NCBI GenBank assembly: GCA_963814055.1
Contig: CAWFBJ010000008.1
Span: 1-64,000, forward strand
Source of the DNA: AWTP1-13 sp963814055
GTDB taxonomy: Bacteria > Pseudomonadota > Alphaproteobacteria > Rhizobiales > Hyphomicrobiaceae
Reading direction: 5' to 3'
DNA length: 64,000 nt
Under the pieces are notes generated by a model. That model had not been told where the DNA came from. It worked only from the letters and a program-made list of their open reading frames with translations, and made no database searches. Below are positions 38,159-46,711 of this stretch, one piece after another. A program made the translations under genes and the position numbers. Position 1 is the stretch's first letter. Every line of letters starts with the position of its first letter.

Positions 38159-39036
38159 GCAAGGCCGTAGAGACCGTTGCCGTATGCGGGGCCGGCGGCA
38201 CCATGGGCGCCGGCATCGCCATCGTCGCGGCACGCGCCGGATTCAAGACCATCTGCTACGACGTGGCCCAGGAAGGTTTGGACCGCGCGCTGAAGCAGAC
38301 CGACGGCTTCTTTGCCAAGTCGGTCGAGCGCGGCAAGATGAAGGCCGCCGACAAGGATGCCGTGATGGCACGGCTGTCGCACACCACATCGCTGGACGAC
38401 CTGGTGGCTGCGGATCTCGTGATCGAGGCGGTGTTCGAGGAACTCGATGTCAAGCGTGCGCTGTTCAGCGCTCTCAACGTGATCTGCACCGAGCACACCA
38501 TTTTTGCCTCCAACACCTCCACGTTGTCGATCACCGAGATCGCAGGTGGCTCGGGACGTGATGACCGCGTGGTCGGCCTGCACTTCTGCTTGCCGGCGCA
38601 GCTGATGAAGCTGATCGAGGTATCGCCGGGAATAAACACATCGGACGAGACGCTGCGCACGGCGTGGGCCTGGTGCGAGACGGTGGGTCAGCTGCCCGTA
38701 AGGACCCAGGACAAGCCGGGCTTCATCCTCAATGCGCTGCTGGTGCCGTTCAACAACGATTGCATCCGCGCGGTGGAAGCGGGCGTGGCGTCGCCCGAGG
38801 ACATCGACACGGCGATCAAGGTGGGGCTCGGCTACAAGATGGGGCCGCTGGAGCTGATCGACCTGATCGGCCTCGATACGCAGGTGCGGCTGTGCGAGGC
38901 GTTCTATCCCGTCACGCTCGATCCGCGTGCAGCCGCGCCGCCTCTGCTCAAGCGCATGGTGGCGGCGGGATTGCTGGGGCGCAAATCCGGCCGCGGATTC
39001 TTCACCTACGACCCGGCCAAGATGTTCGGAGCCTGA
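38155..39036 (+). CDS. 3-hydroxyacyl-CoA dehydrogenase
   Basis: A 293-residue enzyme with the NAD fold CGAGGTMGAGIA, the catalytic region VVGLHFCLPAQLMKLIEVSP and a C-terminal dimer domain (DKPGFILNALLVPFNND). It works in beta-oxidation of the ring-opened product. ATG overlaps the upstream stop. Confidence 0.9.
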   Translation: MSKAVETVAVCGAGGTMGAGIAIVAARAGFKTICYDVAQEGLDRALKQTDGFFAKSVERGKMKAADKDAVMARLSHTTSLDDLVAADLVIEAVFEELDVKRALFSALNVICTEHTIFASNTSTLSITEIAGGSGRDDRVVGLHFCLPAQLMKLIEVSPGINTSDETLRTAWAWCETVGQLPVRTQDKPGFILNALLVPFNNDCIRAVEAGVASPEDIDTAIKVGLGYKMGPLELIDLIGLDTQVRLCEAFYPVTLDPRAAAPPLLKRMVAAGLLGRKSGRGFFTYDPAKMFGA

Positions 39037-39037
39037 G

Positions 39038-39668
39038 ATGCGCTATTCGATCCAGCCAACAGGGCGAGAGCCGCTCGTTTCCGGCGGGCGATGCTTTTCT
39101 CGGCAGCGCCTCAGCCGAAGGCGAGGTGACGATCCATCTTGGGACGCCGCTGAAAGCGGATGCAAACAAGACCGCGGTTCTGATCGAGTTGGGTACCGAA
39201 TGCCTGGGCGTGCATGCGGGGGAAACCTCGGGCGAGGAAGGCTCCAACGTGCTCGGCTTTGCACGCTACAGGAACGGCAGTGACGCGCCGTCCCAATTGA
39301 TCGAACTGGTGCGCCAGCCCAACAGCAGGCTCGAGGCGGTTGCCGCGGCCAAAGCCGTATTCGAGGCGGCCGGCTTCACGGTGGTGATTTCATCCGATCA
39401 GGTTGGGCGCATCATCGACCGCCTCGTGCGCCCCAAGTACAATGTAGCGCTGCGGTTCCTTGACGAAGGGCTTGCCACGGCCAAGGACATGGATCTCACC
39501 TGCCGGCTGGGCCTGGGCTATCCGGACGGGCCGATCGAGCGAGTGGTGCGGGGTGGGCTGGCCTATCATCACGACGTGACGACGGCGTTGTTTGCGGTAA
39601 CGGGTGCGGCGGCCTACGCTCCGGCGCGGCGTGCGCTGGTGGCGAAGCAGCGCGAAGAAAAAGGCTGA
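39038..39668 (+). CDS. 3-hydroxyacyl-CoA dehydrogenase C-terminal domain protein (frameshift)
   Basis: It starts at ATG 39038 immediately after the previous stop and changes frame near 39,088 (from EPLVSGG to DAFLGSASAEGEVT). The C-terminal half, VVISSDQVGRIIDRLVRPKY with NVALRFLDEGLATAKDMDLT, matches the HCDH C-terminal domain; there is no N-terminal NAD fold. About 210 residues when repaired. It may partner the full-length enzyme upstream. Confidence 0.72.
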
Positions 39669-39671
39669 GCG

Positions 39672-40322
39672 ATGCCGGGTGTTCTCGCGATCTGGAACGA
39701 CATCGACCCCGAGGGCTATGAGCACTTCGAGCTCTGGTACAACCGGGAGCATCTGCAGGAACGAGTCGGCGTGCCCGGCTTTCGCTTCGGCCGGCGTTAC
39801 GAGACCGTGTCGGGCGGCGACCGGCGCTTCTTTGCCTTCTACGAGGTGGACAGCCCGGCCGTGCTGACGTCGCCAGCCTATCTGCAGCGGCTGGAGAATC
39901 CGACGCCCTGGACGCAGAAGACCATGACCTCGTTCCGCAACATGGTGCGCACAGTATGCGATCTGCGGCGAAGCGAAGGGGATCTGGCGGGCTCCTTCGT
40001 GGTGGTGCTCAGGGCAGACGGTGAATTCAAGCCGACGCCGGCCGCAGATGCGTTGGTGGATGAGCTTATGGCGCAGCCCAGCATCGCGCGCGTGCAGCTT
40101 TGGACGGCGGCACCAAATCAGACCAAGGCAGATACGGCAGAAATGAAGATCCGCGGCAAGGACCAGCTGACCGCGGGGGCAATCGTCGTCGAGTGCGTCC
40201 GGTACGCGGATGCCGAGCGCGTTGCGTCGATGCTGACCAAGAGTACCGCGGCAACGCTCGGCATATCCGGACCGAGCGTGCTCGGGATTTATGGGTTATT
40301 GTGTATCGCAACACCGGCGTGA
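39672..40322 (+). CDS. DUF4286-like protein (EthD-type fold)
   Basis: A 216-residue protein starting MPGVLAIWNDIDPEGYEHFE. WYNREHLQERVGVPGFRFGR is characteristic of DUF4286/EthD-like ferredoxin-fold proteins, and a second related half follows. The function is unknown; such proteins often lie in catabolic operons for ring compounds. It starts 3 bases after the previous stop. Confidence 0.75.
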   Translation: MPGVLAIWNDIDPEGYEHFELWYNREHLQERVGVPGFRFGRRYETVSGGDRRFFAFYEVDSPAVLTSPAYLQRLENPTPWTQKTMTSFRNMVRTVCDLRRSEGDLAGSFVVVLRADGEFKPTPAADALVDELMAQPSIARVQLWTAAPNQTKADTAEMKIRGKDQLTAGAIVVECVRYADAERVASMLTKSTAATLGISGPSVLGIYGLLCIATPA

Positions 40323-40345
40323 GTCCGGACCGCGCGGAGGAAACA

Positions 40346-41302
40346 ATGCCACGTCACAAGAGCTACGTTCCGCACGGTGTCATCCCGGCGGTGCTGCTGC
40401 CGTTCGATGCCGATCTCGCCATCGACGAGGCGGGCTTCAGGAAGCATCTCGCGCACGTGGCGGCGACCGACGGTATTTCGGCCATCACCATCAATGCGCA
40501 TTCCACCGAAGTCGCCTCGTGCACCTTCGACGAGCAGCGGCGTGTGCTGGAGATCGCGCAAGACGAAATTGGCGACCGGGTGCCATTGATCAATGGTATC
40601 TGGGCGGATGGCAGCATCGAGGCGGCGCGCCTGGCGCGCATTGCCGCGGAGGGCGGTGCGTCCGCGCTGCTTGTGTTCCCGCCGGCGCCGTTCACGCTCG
40701 GGCAGTCGCCGGCCATGGCGCTGGCGCACTTCAAGCGCATCGCCGATGCGACCGACCTGCCGCTGATCGCCTTCCAGTATCCGCTGGCCACCGGCCAGGG
40801 CTATCCCAAGGACACGTTGCTGAAGCTGGTCGACAGCGTGCCGAGCATCCGCGCCATCAAGGACTGGATCGGCAACGTGCCGCATCATGAGTGGCACGTA
40901 CGCACGCTGCAGAGCCTGCCACAGCCGGTGAACGTGCTCACGACCCACAGCTCCTGGCTATACTCGTCGCTGGTGCTGGGTTGCAACGGTCTGCTGTCGG
41001 GCAGCGGCAGTGTCATCCCCGATCTGCAGAGCGCGATGTTCAAGGCCGTGCAGGCGAACGATCTCGCGGAGGCCAGGCGCCTCAACGACCGCATCGAGCC
41101 GTTGATGCGGGTCTTCTACGCCGATCCGTTCGTGGACATGCACAACCGGATGAAAGAGGCACTGGTGCTGCTGGGCCTCCTGCCGCGCGCGCATGTGCGG
41201 CCGCCGCTGGTCAAGATCGAGGCGCCGGAGATTGCGCGCATCCGTGCGGCATTGATCGAGGCGGGGCTGCTGGACCAGAAGGCCGGCCGCCAGGCGGCGT
41301 GA
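40346..41302 (+). CDS. Dihydrodipicolinate synthase-family aldolase/hydratase
   Basis: A 318-residue TIM-barrel with the Schiff-base Lys in IRAIKDWIGN and the Tyr in LIAFQYPLATG. Members catalyse aldol or retro-aldol reactions on 2-keto acids. It is the last gene of the operon, so it more likely acts in catabolism than in lysine synthesis. GGAGG precedes ATG 40346. Confidence 0.85.
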   Translation: MPRHKSYVPHGVIPAVLLPFDADLAIDEAGFRKHLAHVAATDGISAITINAHSTEVASCTFDEQRRVLEIAQDEIGDRVPLINGIWADGSIEAARLARIAAEGGASALLVFPPAPFTLGQSPAMALAHFKRIADATDLPLIAFQYPLATGQGYPKDTLLKLVDSVPSIRAIKDWIGNVPHHEWHVRTLQSLPQPVNVLTTHSSWLYSSLVLGCNGLLSGSGSVIPDLQSAMFKAVQANDLAEARRLNDRIEPLMRVFYADPFVDMHNRMKEALVLLGLLPRAHVRPPLVKIEAPEIARIRAALIEAGLLDQKAGRQAA

Positions 41303-41315
41303 GCAGGATTTGCGC

Positions 41316-42509
41316 TCAGCGACGCGCGACCTCGTCGAAGATCTGCCCGAACTCGATCGAGCCGGGCTTCTTGAGGTGGATCTCCATGCGTGCGTCCAGG
41401 GTCGCCAGCAGTTCGGCGGCCGACTTGTCGCGCACCACGGGATTGCGCGCATAGCCGCCCTCGCTGAAGAAGTTCGACGTGGGCATGCGGCTGCCGACCG
41501 GCGTCATCATCTCGAGGCCCGTGCGCGGACCGGCAAGGTTCATCAGCTCGAGTTCTGCGCCGGTCAGCTTGGCACGACCGTCGGCAGCTGCATCATCCAG
41601 CAAGCCCTTGAGCTTGAGCACCTGCAGCCACGGTCCGAGGTCGGAGTCCATGTTGATGGCGTGGATGCCGAGACCGGGCGGCGTGTTGGCAAAGCGCTGG
41701 TGCACGCTCCATTCGTTGGGAACGGTGCGGGCCGCGCGGATCATCTTGCGCAGGATCACGGCCTTAGCCTTGAGTTCAGCGATCCGGTCAGCGGGCGTTC
41801 CCCGCACCGCGGCCAAGGTCAGCAGGCGGCGGACGAATTCGTCACCGTGCTTCACCACGCCGCCGACTGAGTTGGCGTGCAGGAGCTGCGCATAGCCGAG
41901 CGCCGATGAGATCGGCCGGCCCTGCCGCGTTACGGGGTTGATGCCGGACTGCATGTCGTAGGTACCCATGCCACCGGTTTCCAGCGCATAGACACGTACA
42001 ACCTGATCCTTCGTCAGACCGACCTTGAGGGCTTCGATCGCATACTTGCGCTTGAACTCCGCCTCGGTGGCGCGCTTGGGTACAAAGCTGAATTGCGCCT
42101 TTGCAGCGGCCAGGAAATCGCTGACGGAAGCAAGTTGCTTTTCCTCCACGGCAGGTCTGAGCTCGGCGACGATCCTGGCGACGTCGGACGGCAGCTCGGG
42201 CCCTTGGTACTTGGGAGGCTGTACCTGGACGTAGTCTTCAGGCTCGAACGCCTGGCGCATAAGGCGTTTGGCCCTGCGCAGGTCGCGTTTGCCTTCGACG
42301 CTGCTCCAGTACGCGCGGTGTTCGCGCTCGAACTTGCTGCGGGCCGTGCGATACGCAACGTAGGTACGCTGTTGCGTCGGCGTCAGCCGTGCCGCGAGGT
42401 CTGGTTGAATCTCTTCAGCATGTGCAACATGCGGTATCGACGATATGGTTGCTGCAACGCCGAGCGCGCAAGCGATCAGAATGCCTGCCCCCCGTTGCCC
42501 CGCGTTCAT
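41316..42509 (-). CDS. Exported protein with lysozyme-like (SLT-type) pattern
   Basis: About 397 residues with a Sec signal ending at AHAEE (near residue 32). The middle contains VRVYALETGGMGTYDMQSGI and SSALGYAQLLHANS, an E...G-x-Q pattern resembling the catalytic Glu and SAxGxxQ motif of lytic transglycosylases. The rest is helical. GAGG before ATG 42509 supports that start. Overall family not recognised; peptidoglycan cleavage is inferred only. Confidence 0.6.
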   Translation of the reverse strand: MNAGQRGAGILIACALGVAATISSIPHVAHAEEIQPDLAARLTPTQQRTYVAYRTARSKFEREHRAYWSSVEGKRDLRRAKRLMRQAFEPEDYVQVQPPKYQGPELPSDVARIVAELRPAVEEKQLASVSDFLAAAKAQFSFVPKRATEAEFKRKYAIEALKVGLTKDQVVRVYALETGGMGTYDMQSGINPVTRQGRPISSALGYAQLLHANSVGGVVKHGDEFVRRLLTLAAVRGTPADRIAELKAKAVILRKMIRAARTVPNEWSVHQRFANTPPGLGIHAINMDSDLGPWLQVLKLKGLLDDAAADGRAKLTGAELELMNLAGPRTGLEMMTPVGSRMPTSNFFSEGGYARNPVVRDKSAAELLATLDARMEIHLKKPGSIEFGQIFDEVARR

Positions 42510-42548
42510 GCGCCTCGCTCCCCTGGCCCGCATCGGCACAAGCCTGGC

Positions 42549-44354
42549 CTATGCAGTGTCGGCGGTTTTCTTGTCGGCCGTTTTGGCTTGCTCAGCCGCA
42601 TCCTTTGCGAACAGCTCCTCGAGCTCCTGGGCGTAGCTTCTGGCACCCGTCTGGAGCTTTTCGATGTCGGTATAGTGCTTGTAGTCCTCGTAGAGACGGC
42701 GGCGATCCATGGCCTGGAAGGTGTCGACTGTGAATCGGACTTCGCGTTCGGGCAGACCAAGCCCACGCAACACCTCGCGCGTCAAGTCGACCGAGGCGAG
42801 AAACGTCTCGCGGCGAATGATCTTGATGCCTTCGTCCATCAGCTGGTGCACGTGCCGGCGCGTGCGAGCGCGGGCATAGATCGGCACATCGGGATAATTG
42901 CGCCGCACCACGCGAGCCGTGCGCAGGGATGCCTCGATGTCGTCGATGGCAAGCACGAAGGCGCGCGCCTTGCCGGTCTGGGCTGATTCCAGGATTTCGG
43001 GACGGCTGGCGTCGCCGTAGAAAATCTGCGCGCCGAACTTGCGCACGAAGTCGACCTGCTCGGGGTTGGAGTCGAGCGCCGTGACCGGGATGCGCTTGGC
43101 GCTCAGGATGCGCGCAACGATCTGGCCGACACGGCCGAAGCCGGCGATGACCACGTGCCCGTCGTTGTCGGGCATTTCGTCGAACGCGCGCGCCGGCTTG
43201 ACCTTGGGCGCCAGCCGCTCGTCGATCAGCAGCAGCAGGGGCGTCGCTGCCATGGAGAGGGTGACGGCCACGGAAAGCAGATCCGCAACCGGCCGCTCTA
43301 ACACGCCCGCGGTGGTGCCGGCCGCAAACAGCGCGAAGGCGAACTCGCCGCCCTGCGACAGCGCGAGAGCGAGGCGGCGTGCCGGCGCGGACTCCAGGCC
43401 CATCCGCCGACCAAGGCCGAACAGGATGGCGGTTTTGATCGCCACCAGGCCGGCAACGATCGTGACCACAAGGTAGGGGCTGTGCGCGATCAGCCCGAGG
43501 TTGAGCGACATGCCGATGGCGGTGAAGAACAAGCCCAGCAGCAGGCCTTCGAACGGGGCAATATCGGCCATGATCTCGTGGCGGTAGTCGGAATCTGCGA
43601 GCAGCACGCCGGCGATGAAGGCTCCGAGGGACGCGGGCAGGTCGGCCAGCTGCATCACCAATGTCACGCCGACCACGGTCAGCAAAGCACTCGCCGTCAT
43701 GGCTTCCTTCACCCGCGTGCGGGCGATCAGGCGGAACATGCCGTCGAGCAGATAGCGACCCACGACCACCACGGCCAGGATGACGCCGATGGCTTTGGCG
43801 GCAGATACCGCTTCCATGGGCTGCGCAGCGGCACCCACTGCCACGGCGAATAGCGGTACCAGCGCGATAAGCGGGATGGCCGCCAGATCCTGGAATAGCA
43901 GCACGGCAAACGCCAGACGGCCGTGGCGCAGCGCCAGCTCGCCCTTCTCTTCGAGGACCTGCAGGGCGAACGCCGTCGACGATAAGGCAAGCGCCAGGCC
44001 CGCGAACAGCGCCGCCTGCCAGACGAGGCCGAAGGCCATGGCCACGCCTGCCAGCACCAGTCCCGTCAGCGCGACCTGCAGGCTGCCGAGGCCGAAGATC
44101 GAAGTGCGCATGGCCCACAATCTCTTGGGTCGCAGCTCCAAGCCGATGACGAACAGCAGCATGATCACGCCGAACTCGGCAAAGTGCAGGACCGAATTGA
44201 CGTCGGACACGAGGCCCAGAACGGCGGGTCCAATCAACACGCCGACGAGCAGATAGCCCAGCACGTTGCCGATGCGCAGCAGCTTGGCAAGGGGCGCAGC
44301 CACCACTGCGGCGGCAAGAAATAGGGCGATTTGCGTGAGGGTTACGTCGTGCAT
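42549..44354 (-). CDS. Kef-type K+/H+ antiporter with RCK domain
   Basis: A 601-residue protein: 12-13 helices of the Na+/H+ exchanger (CPA2) type, then at about 400 an RCK_N NAD-binding domain (HVVIAGFGRVGQIVARILSA). It is the size and order of KefB/KefC, glutathione-gated potassium efflux systems that protect against electrophiles. No KefF/KefG partner is next to it. Confidence 0.9.
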   Translation of the reverse strand: MHDVTLTQIALFLAAAVVAAPLAKLLRIGNVLGYLLVGVLIGPAVLGLVSDVNSVLHFAEFGVIMLLFVIGLELRPKRLWAMRTSIFGLGSLQVALTGLVLAGVAMAFGLVWQAALFAGLALALSSTAFALQVLEEKGELALRHGRLAFAVLLFQDLAAIPLIALVPLFAVAVGAAAQPMEAVSAAKAIGVILAVVVVGRYLLDGMFRLIARTRVKEAMTASALLTVVGVTLVMQLADLPASLGAFIAGVLLADSDYRHEIMADIAPFEGLLLGLFFTAIGMSLNLGLIAHSPYLVVTIVAGLVAIKTAILFGLGRRMGLESAPARRLALALSQGGEFAFALFAAGTTAGVLERPVADLLSVAVTLSMAATPLLLLIDERLAPKVKPARAFDEMPDNDGHVVIAGFGRVGQIVARILSAKRIPVTALDSNPEQVDFVRKFGAQIFYGDASRPEILESAQTGKARAFVLAIDDIEASLRTARVVRRNYPDVPIYARARTRRHVHQLMDEGIKIIRRETFLASVDLTREVLRGLGLPEREVRFTVDTFQAMDRRRLYEDYKHYTDIEKLQTGARSYAQELEELFAKDAAEQAKTADKKTADTA

Positions 44355-44627
44355 TGCGTCTCAGCTTCCCCCTGTGGATGCGTTCCAGCGCATACGATGA
44401 GATAAAGCCGTCCAGGGCAACCAAAAATGGTGCGATGCGCACTGATTGGCGCGAATGGCGCACGACGACGCGCCGCGATTTAAAAGGGGCGACACAACAA
44501 CGGCACGCGTGAGCCGCGTCGGTCTAGTGCGCGGCTAATACGCAGTTTGAAGACAGGTCGCGTATTTCCCAGTCGCATGATGCCGGCAGAAGCGACGCGC
44601 TTCAAAACACGTCACCACCGCGGCCGG
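44355..44627. other. Intergenic region
   Basis: No gene supported. A GC-rich imperfect palindrome (GGTGCGATGCGCACTGATTG with GGCGCGAATGGCGCAC) lies at about 44,428-44,463. Confidence 0.35.
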
Positions 44628-44807
44628 CTAGGTATCCGGGAACAGCTTGAACATGCCGTCCAGGCCTTCCTGCACCTTGGCAAGGCATTCCGTGACCTTG
44701 GCCTTGATCTCCGCGTTCGGGTATGCCTTGGCCGCATCCTCCACGCCATCAACGGCTTCGGTGAGTTTATCGATGGCTTCCAGGAGGGCGTCGTTGTCGT
44801 CAGCCAT
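44628..44807 (-). CDS. Small acidic helical protein, 59 aa
   Basis: From ATG 44807 (MADDNDALLEAIDKLTEAVD) the protein is a continuous amphipathic helix with VEDAAKAYPNAEIKAKVTEC. GAGG-like AATTGAGGC lies upstream. The regular heptad-like pattern argues that it is real. No family is recognised. Confidence 0.55.
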   Translation of the reverse strand: MADDNDALLEAIDKLTEAVDGVEDAAKAYPNAEIKAKVTECLAKVQEGLDGMFKLFPDT

Positions 44808-45060
44808 GAAAGCCTCAATTGGTGAGTTTCGGGTTGGCAAGCATACCGCAGGTGTGAAGGCGGGAATACGTCAAACGGCATGGTGGAAGGAGCCGCACCC
44901 AAAACCTCGACGGCGGCTCCTGCCTGCACCCTTGAAAACACATGCCGGCGTGCTGGGCGGGGCAGGTTGCGGCTGGTCCGCTGCTTCGCTTATTCTAACG
45001 GGAGCGACAGGCAGCTTGCCATCTCATGGCAGCTCGCATCCAAACGCATGGAGGAATGCC

Positions 45061-46242
45061 GTGGCGATGACAGAAGTGGCGATCCGCAAACCGCTGCCTT
45101 TCGACGCGGCCAAGCTCGACAAGCTCCTCGATGACGCCGGCATCGATGTCCTCATCGCCACGTCCAAGCACAATGTGCAGTATCTGCTCGGCGGATACCG
45201 CTTCTTCTTTTTCGACAGCATGGATGCCATCGGCGTCAGCCGGTACCTTCCCATTCTGGTCTATCGCAAAGGCAAGCCCGAGCAGGCCGCCTACGTCGGC
45301 TGCGCCATGGAGAACTTCGAAAAGGAGCTCAACAAGTTCTGGCCGGCGGCTCTGGAACTCGGCGACACGGGCAGCGCCGCAGCGATGCAGCAGGCGGTTG
45401 CGCATATCAAGAAACTGGGCGGCGTGCGCCGGGTCGGCATCGAGACCGCGTTTCTTCCCGCCGACGCCGAGAGTACTCTGCGCCAGGGATTGTCGAACGT
45501 CGACATTGTCGATGCGGTGGTGCCGCTGGAGCGGCTGCGGGCGCGCAAGACGCCGGAAGAACTGGACTATCTGCGCGAAGCCTCGGAACGGGTCATCGCG
45601 TCCATGGAGGCGACCCTCAAGCAGTGCAAGCCCGGCGTGGACAAGGAGGAGATCTTCGAGACTTTGCGGCGCGAGGAGGTCAACCGCGGTCTCGTGTTCG
45701 ACTACTGCCTGCTGACCGCCGGCACGAGCCTCAACCGTGCGCCCTCCGAGCAGCGTCTCGCGGCCGGGGACATTCTTTCGCTCGATAGCGGGGGCAACTA
45801 CAAGGGCTACATCGGCGATCTCTGCCGCATGGGCATCGTCGGCACCCCCGATGCGGAGCTCGAAGATCTGCTGGGCTTCGTCGAGGAGGTGCAGCAAGCG
45901 ACGCGCAAACCCATCCGCAGCGGCGCGCGAGGCGGCGACATCATCGCGCTCGGCGAGAGGATGGTGGCGGACTTACCGCACGCCAAATACACCCACTACA
46001 TGGCGCACGGCATGGGACTCGTCAGCCATGAGGCGCCACGGCTGATGAACATCCCGCGCCTGTCCTACACGGCCTACGACGCGGACCGGCAGCTGGAGGC
46101 GGGCATGGTGATCTCGATCGAAACCACCATGGGTCACCCCAAGCGCGGGTTTGTGAAGCTCGAGGATACCGTGGTGGTGACGGAAGATGGCTGGGAGGCA
46201 TTCGGCGACGGCGCGCGCGGATGGAACAAGGCCGGGGAATGA
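45061..46242 (+). CDS. M24 metallopeptidase (Xaa-Pro aminopeptidase-like)
   Basis: A 393-residue pita-bread peptidase with a creatinase N-terminal domain. The five metal ligands are visible: two Asp in SLDSGGNYKGYIGDLC, His in YMAHGMGLVSHE, Glu in ISIETT and Glu in VKLEDTVVV. GGAGG lies 6 bases before a GTG at 45061, preferred over ATG 45067. It may be a prolidase or a related hydrolase of amide-like substrates. The next gene is an ABM protein on the same strand. Confidence 0.88.
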   Translation: MAMTEVAIRKPLPFDAAKLDKLLDDAGIDVLIATSKHNVQYLLGGYRFFFFDSMDAIGVSRYLPILVYRKGKPEQAAYVGCAMENFEKELNKFWPAALELGDTGSAAAMQQAVAHIKKLGGVRRVGIETAFLPADAESTLRQGLSNVDIVDAVVPLERLRARKTPEELDYLREASERVIASMEATLKQCKPGVDKEEIFETLRREEVNRGLVFDYCLLTAGTSLNRAPSEQRLAAGDILSLDSGGNYKGYIGDLCRMGIVGTPDAELEDLLGFVEEVQQATRKPIRSGARGGDIIALGERMVADLPHAKYTHYMAHGMGLVSHEAPRLMNIPRLSYTAYDADRQLEAGMVISIETTMGHPKRGFVKLEDTVVVTEDGWEAFGDGARGWNKAGE

Positions 46243-46315
46243 AATCCGAACTTCTGCGGCACGCGATGCGGGCCGATGCCACCATGCCAGCTTTCAGCCT
46301 GGCGGGAGGATGTCG

Positions 46316-46666
46316 ATGATCGCGGTGATTTTCGAGGTATGGCCGGCCGACGGCCGCAGGCAGGACTATCTCGATCTGGCGGCGGAACTCAAACCGGAAC
46401 TCGAGAAGATCGACGGCTTCATCTCGGTCGAGCGCTTTCAAAGTATCACCGACCCGGGCAAGATGCTGTCGCTGTCGATCTGGCGCGACGAGGCGGCGGT
46501 GGCGCGTTGGCGCAAGCATGCCCATCACCGGCGCACGCAGTCCAAGGGCCGTGCCGGTGTGTTCAATGACTATCGCCTGCGTGTGGCCGGCGTGGTGCGC
46601 GACTACGGCATGACCGAGCGGCGCGAACAGGCGCCCGAGGACAGCGCGGCGCTGACTGGTGTTTGA
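46316..46666 (+). CDS. Antibiotic biosynthesis monooxygenase (ABM) family protein
   Basis: A 116-residue ferredoxin-like dimer of the ABM type: MIAVIFEVWPADGRRQDYLD, IDGFISVERFQS and ISLSIWRDEAAVARWRKHAH-like core. GGGAGG six bases before ATG 46316 decides the start over ATG 46310. Some members are heme-degrading or quinol monooxygenases; the role here is open. Its last 31 codons are duplicated near 48,230. Confidence 0.82.
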   Translation: MIAVIFEVWPADGRRQDYLDLAAELKPELEKIDGFISVERFQSITDPGKMLSLSIWRDEAAVARWRKHAHHRRTQSKGRAGVFNDYRLRVAGVVRDYGMTERREQAPEDSAALTGV

Positions 46667-46711
46667 CCGCCGGCTGCCGGGCACATTGCGTCGCCAGGCG
46701 CTTCTGTACTT

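Noticed and set aside
42592..44463. 623-codon minus-strand frame over the Kef antiporter
   Set aside because: Arg/His/Ala-rich alternative frame of the Kef gene.
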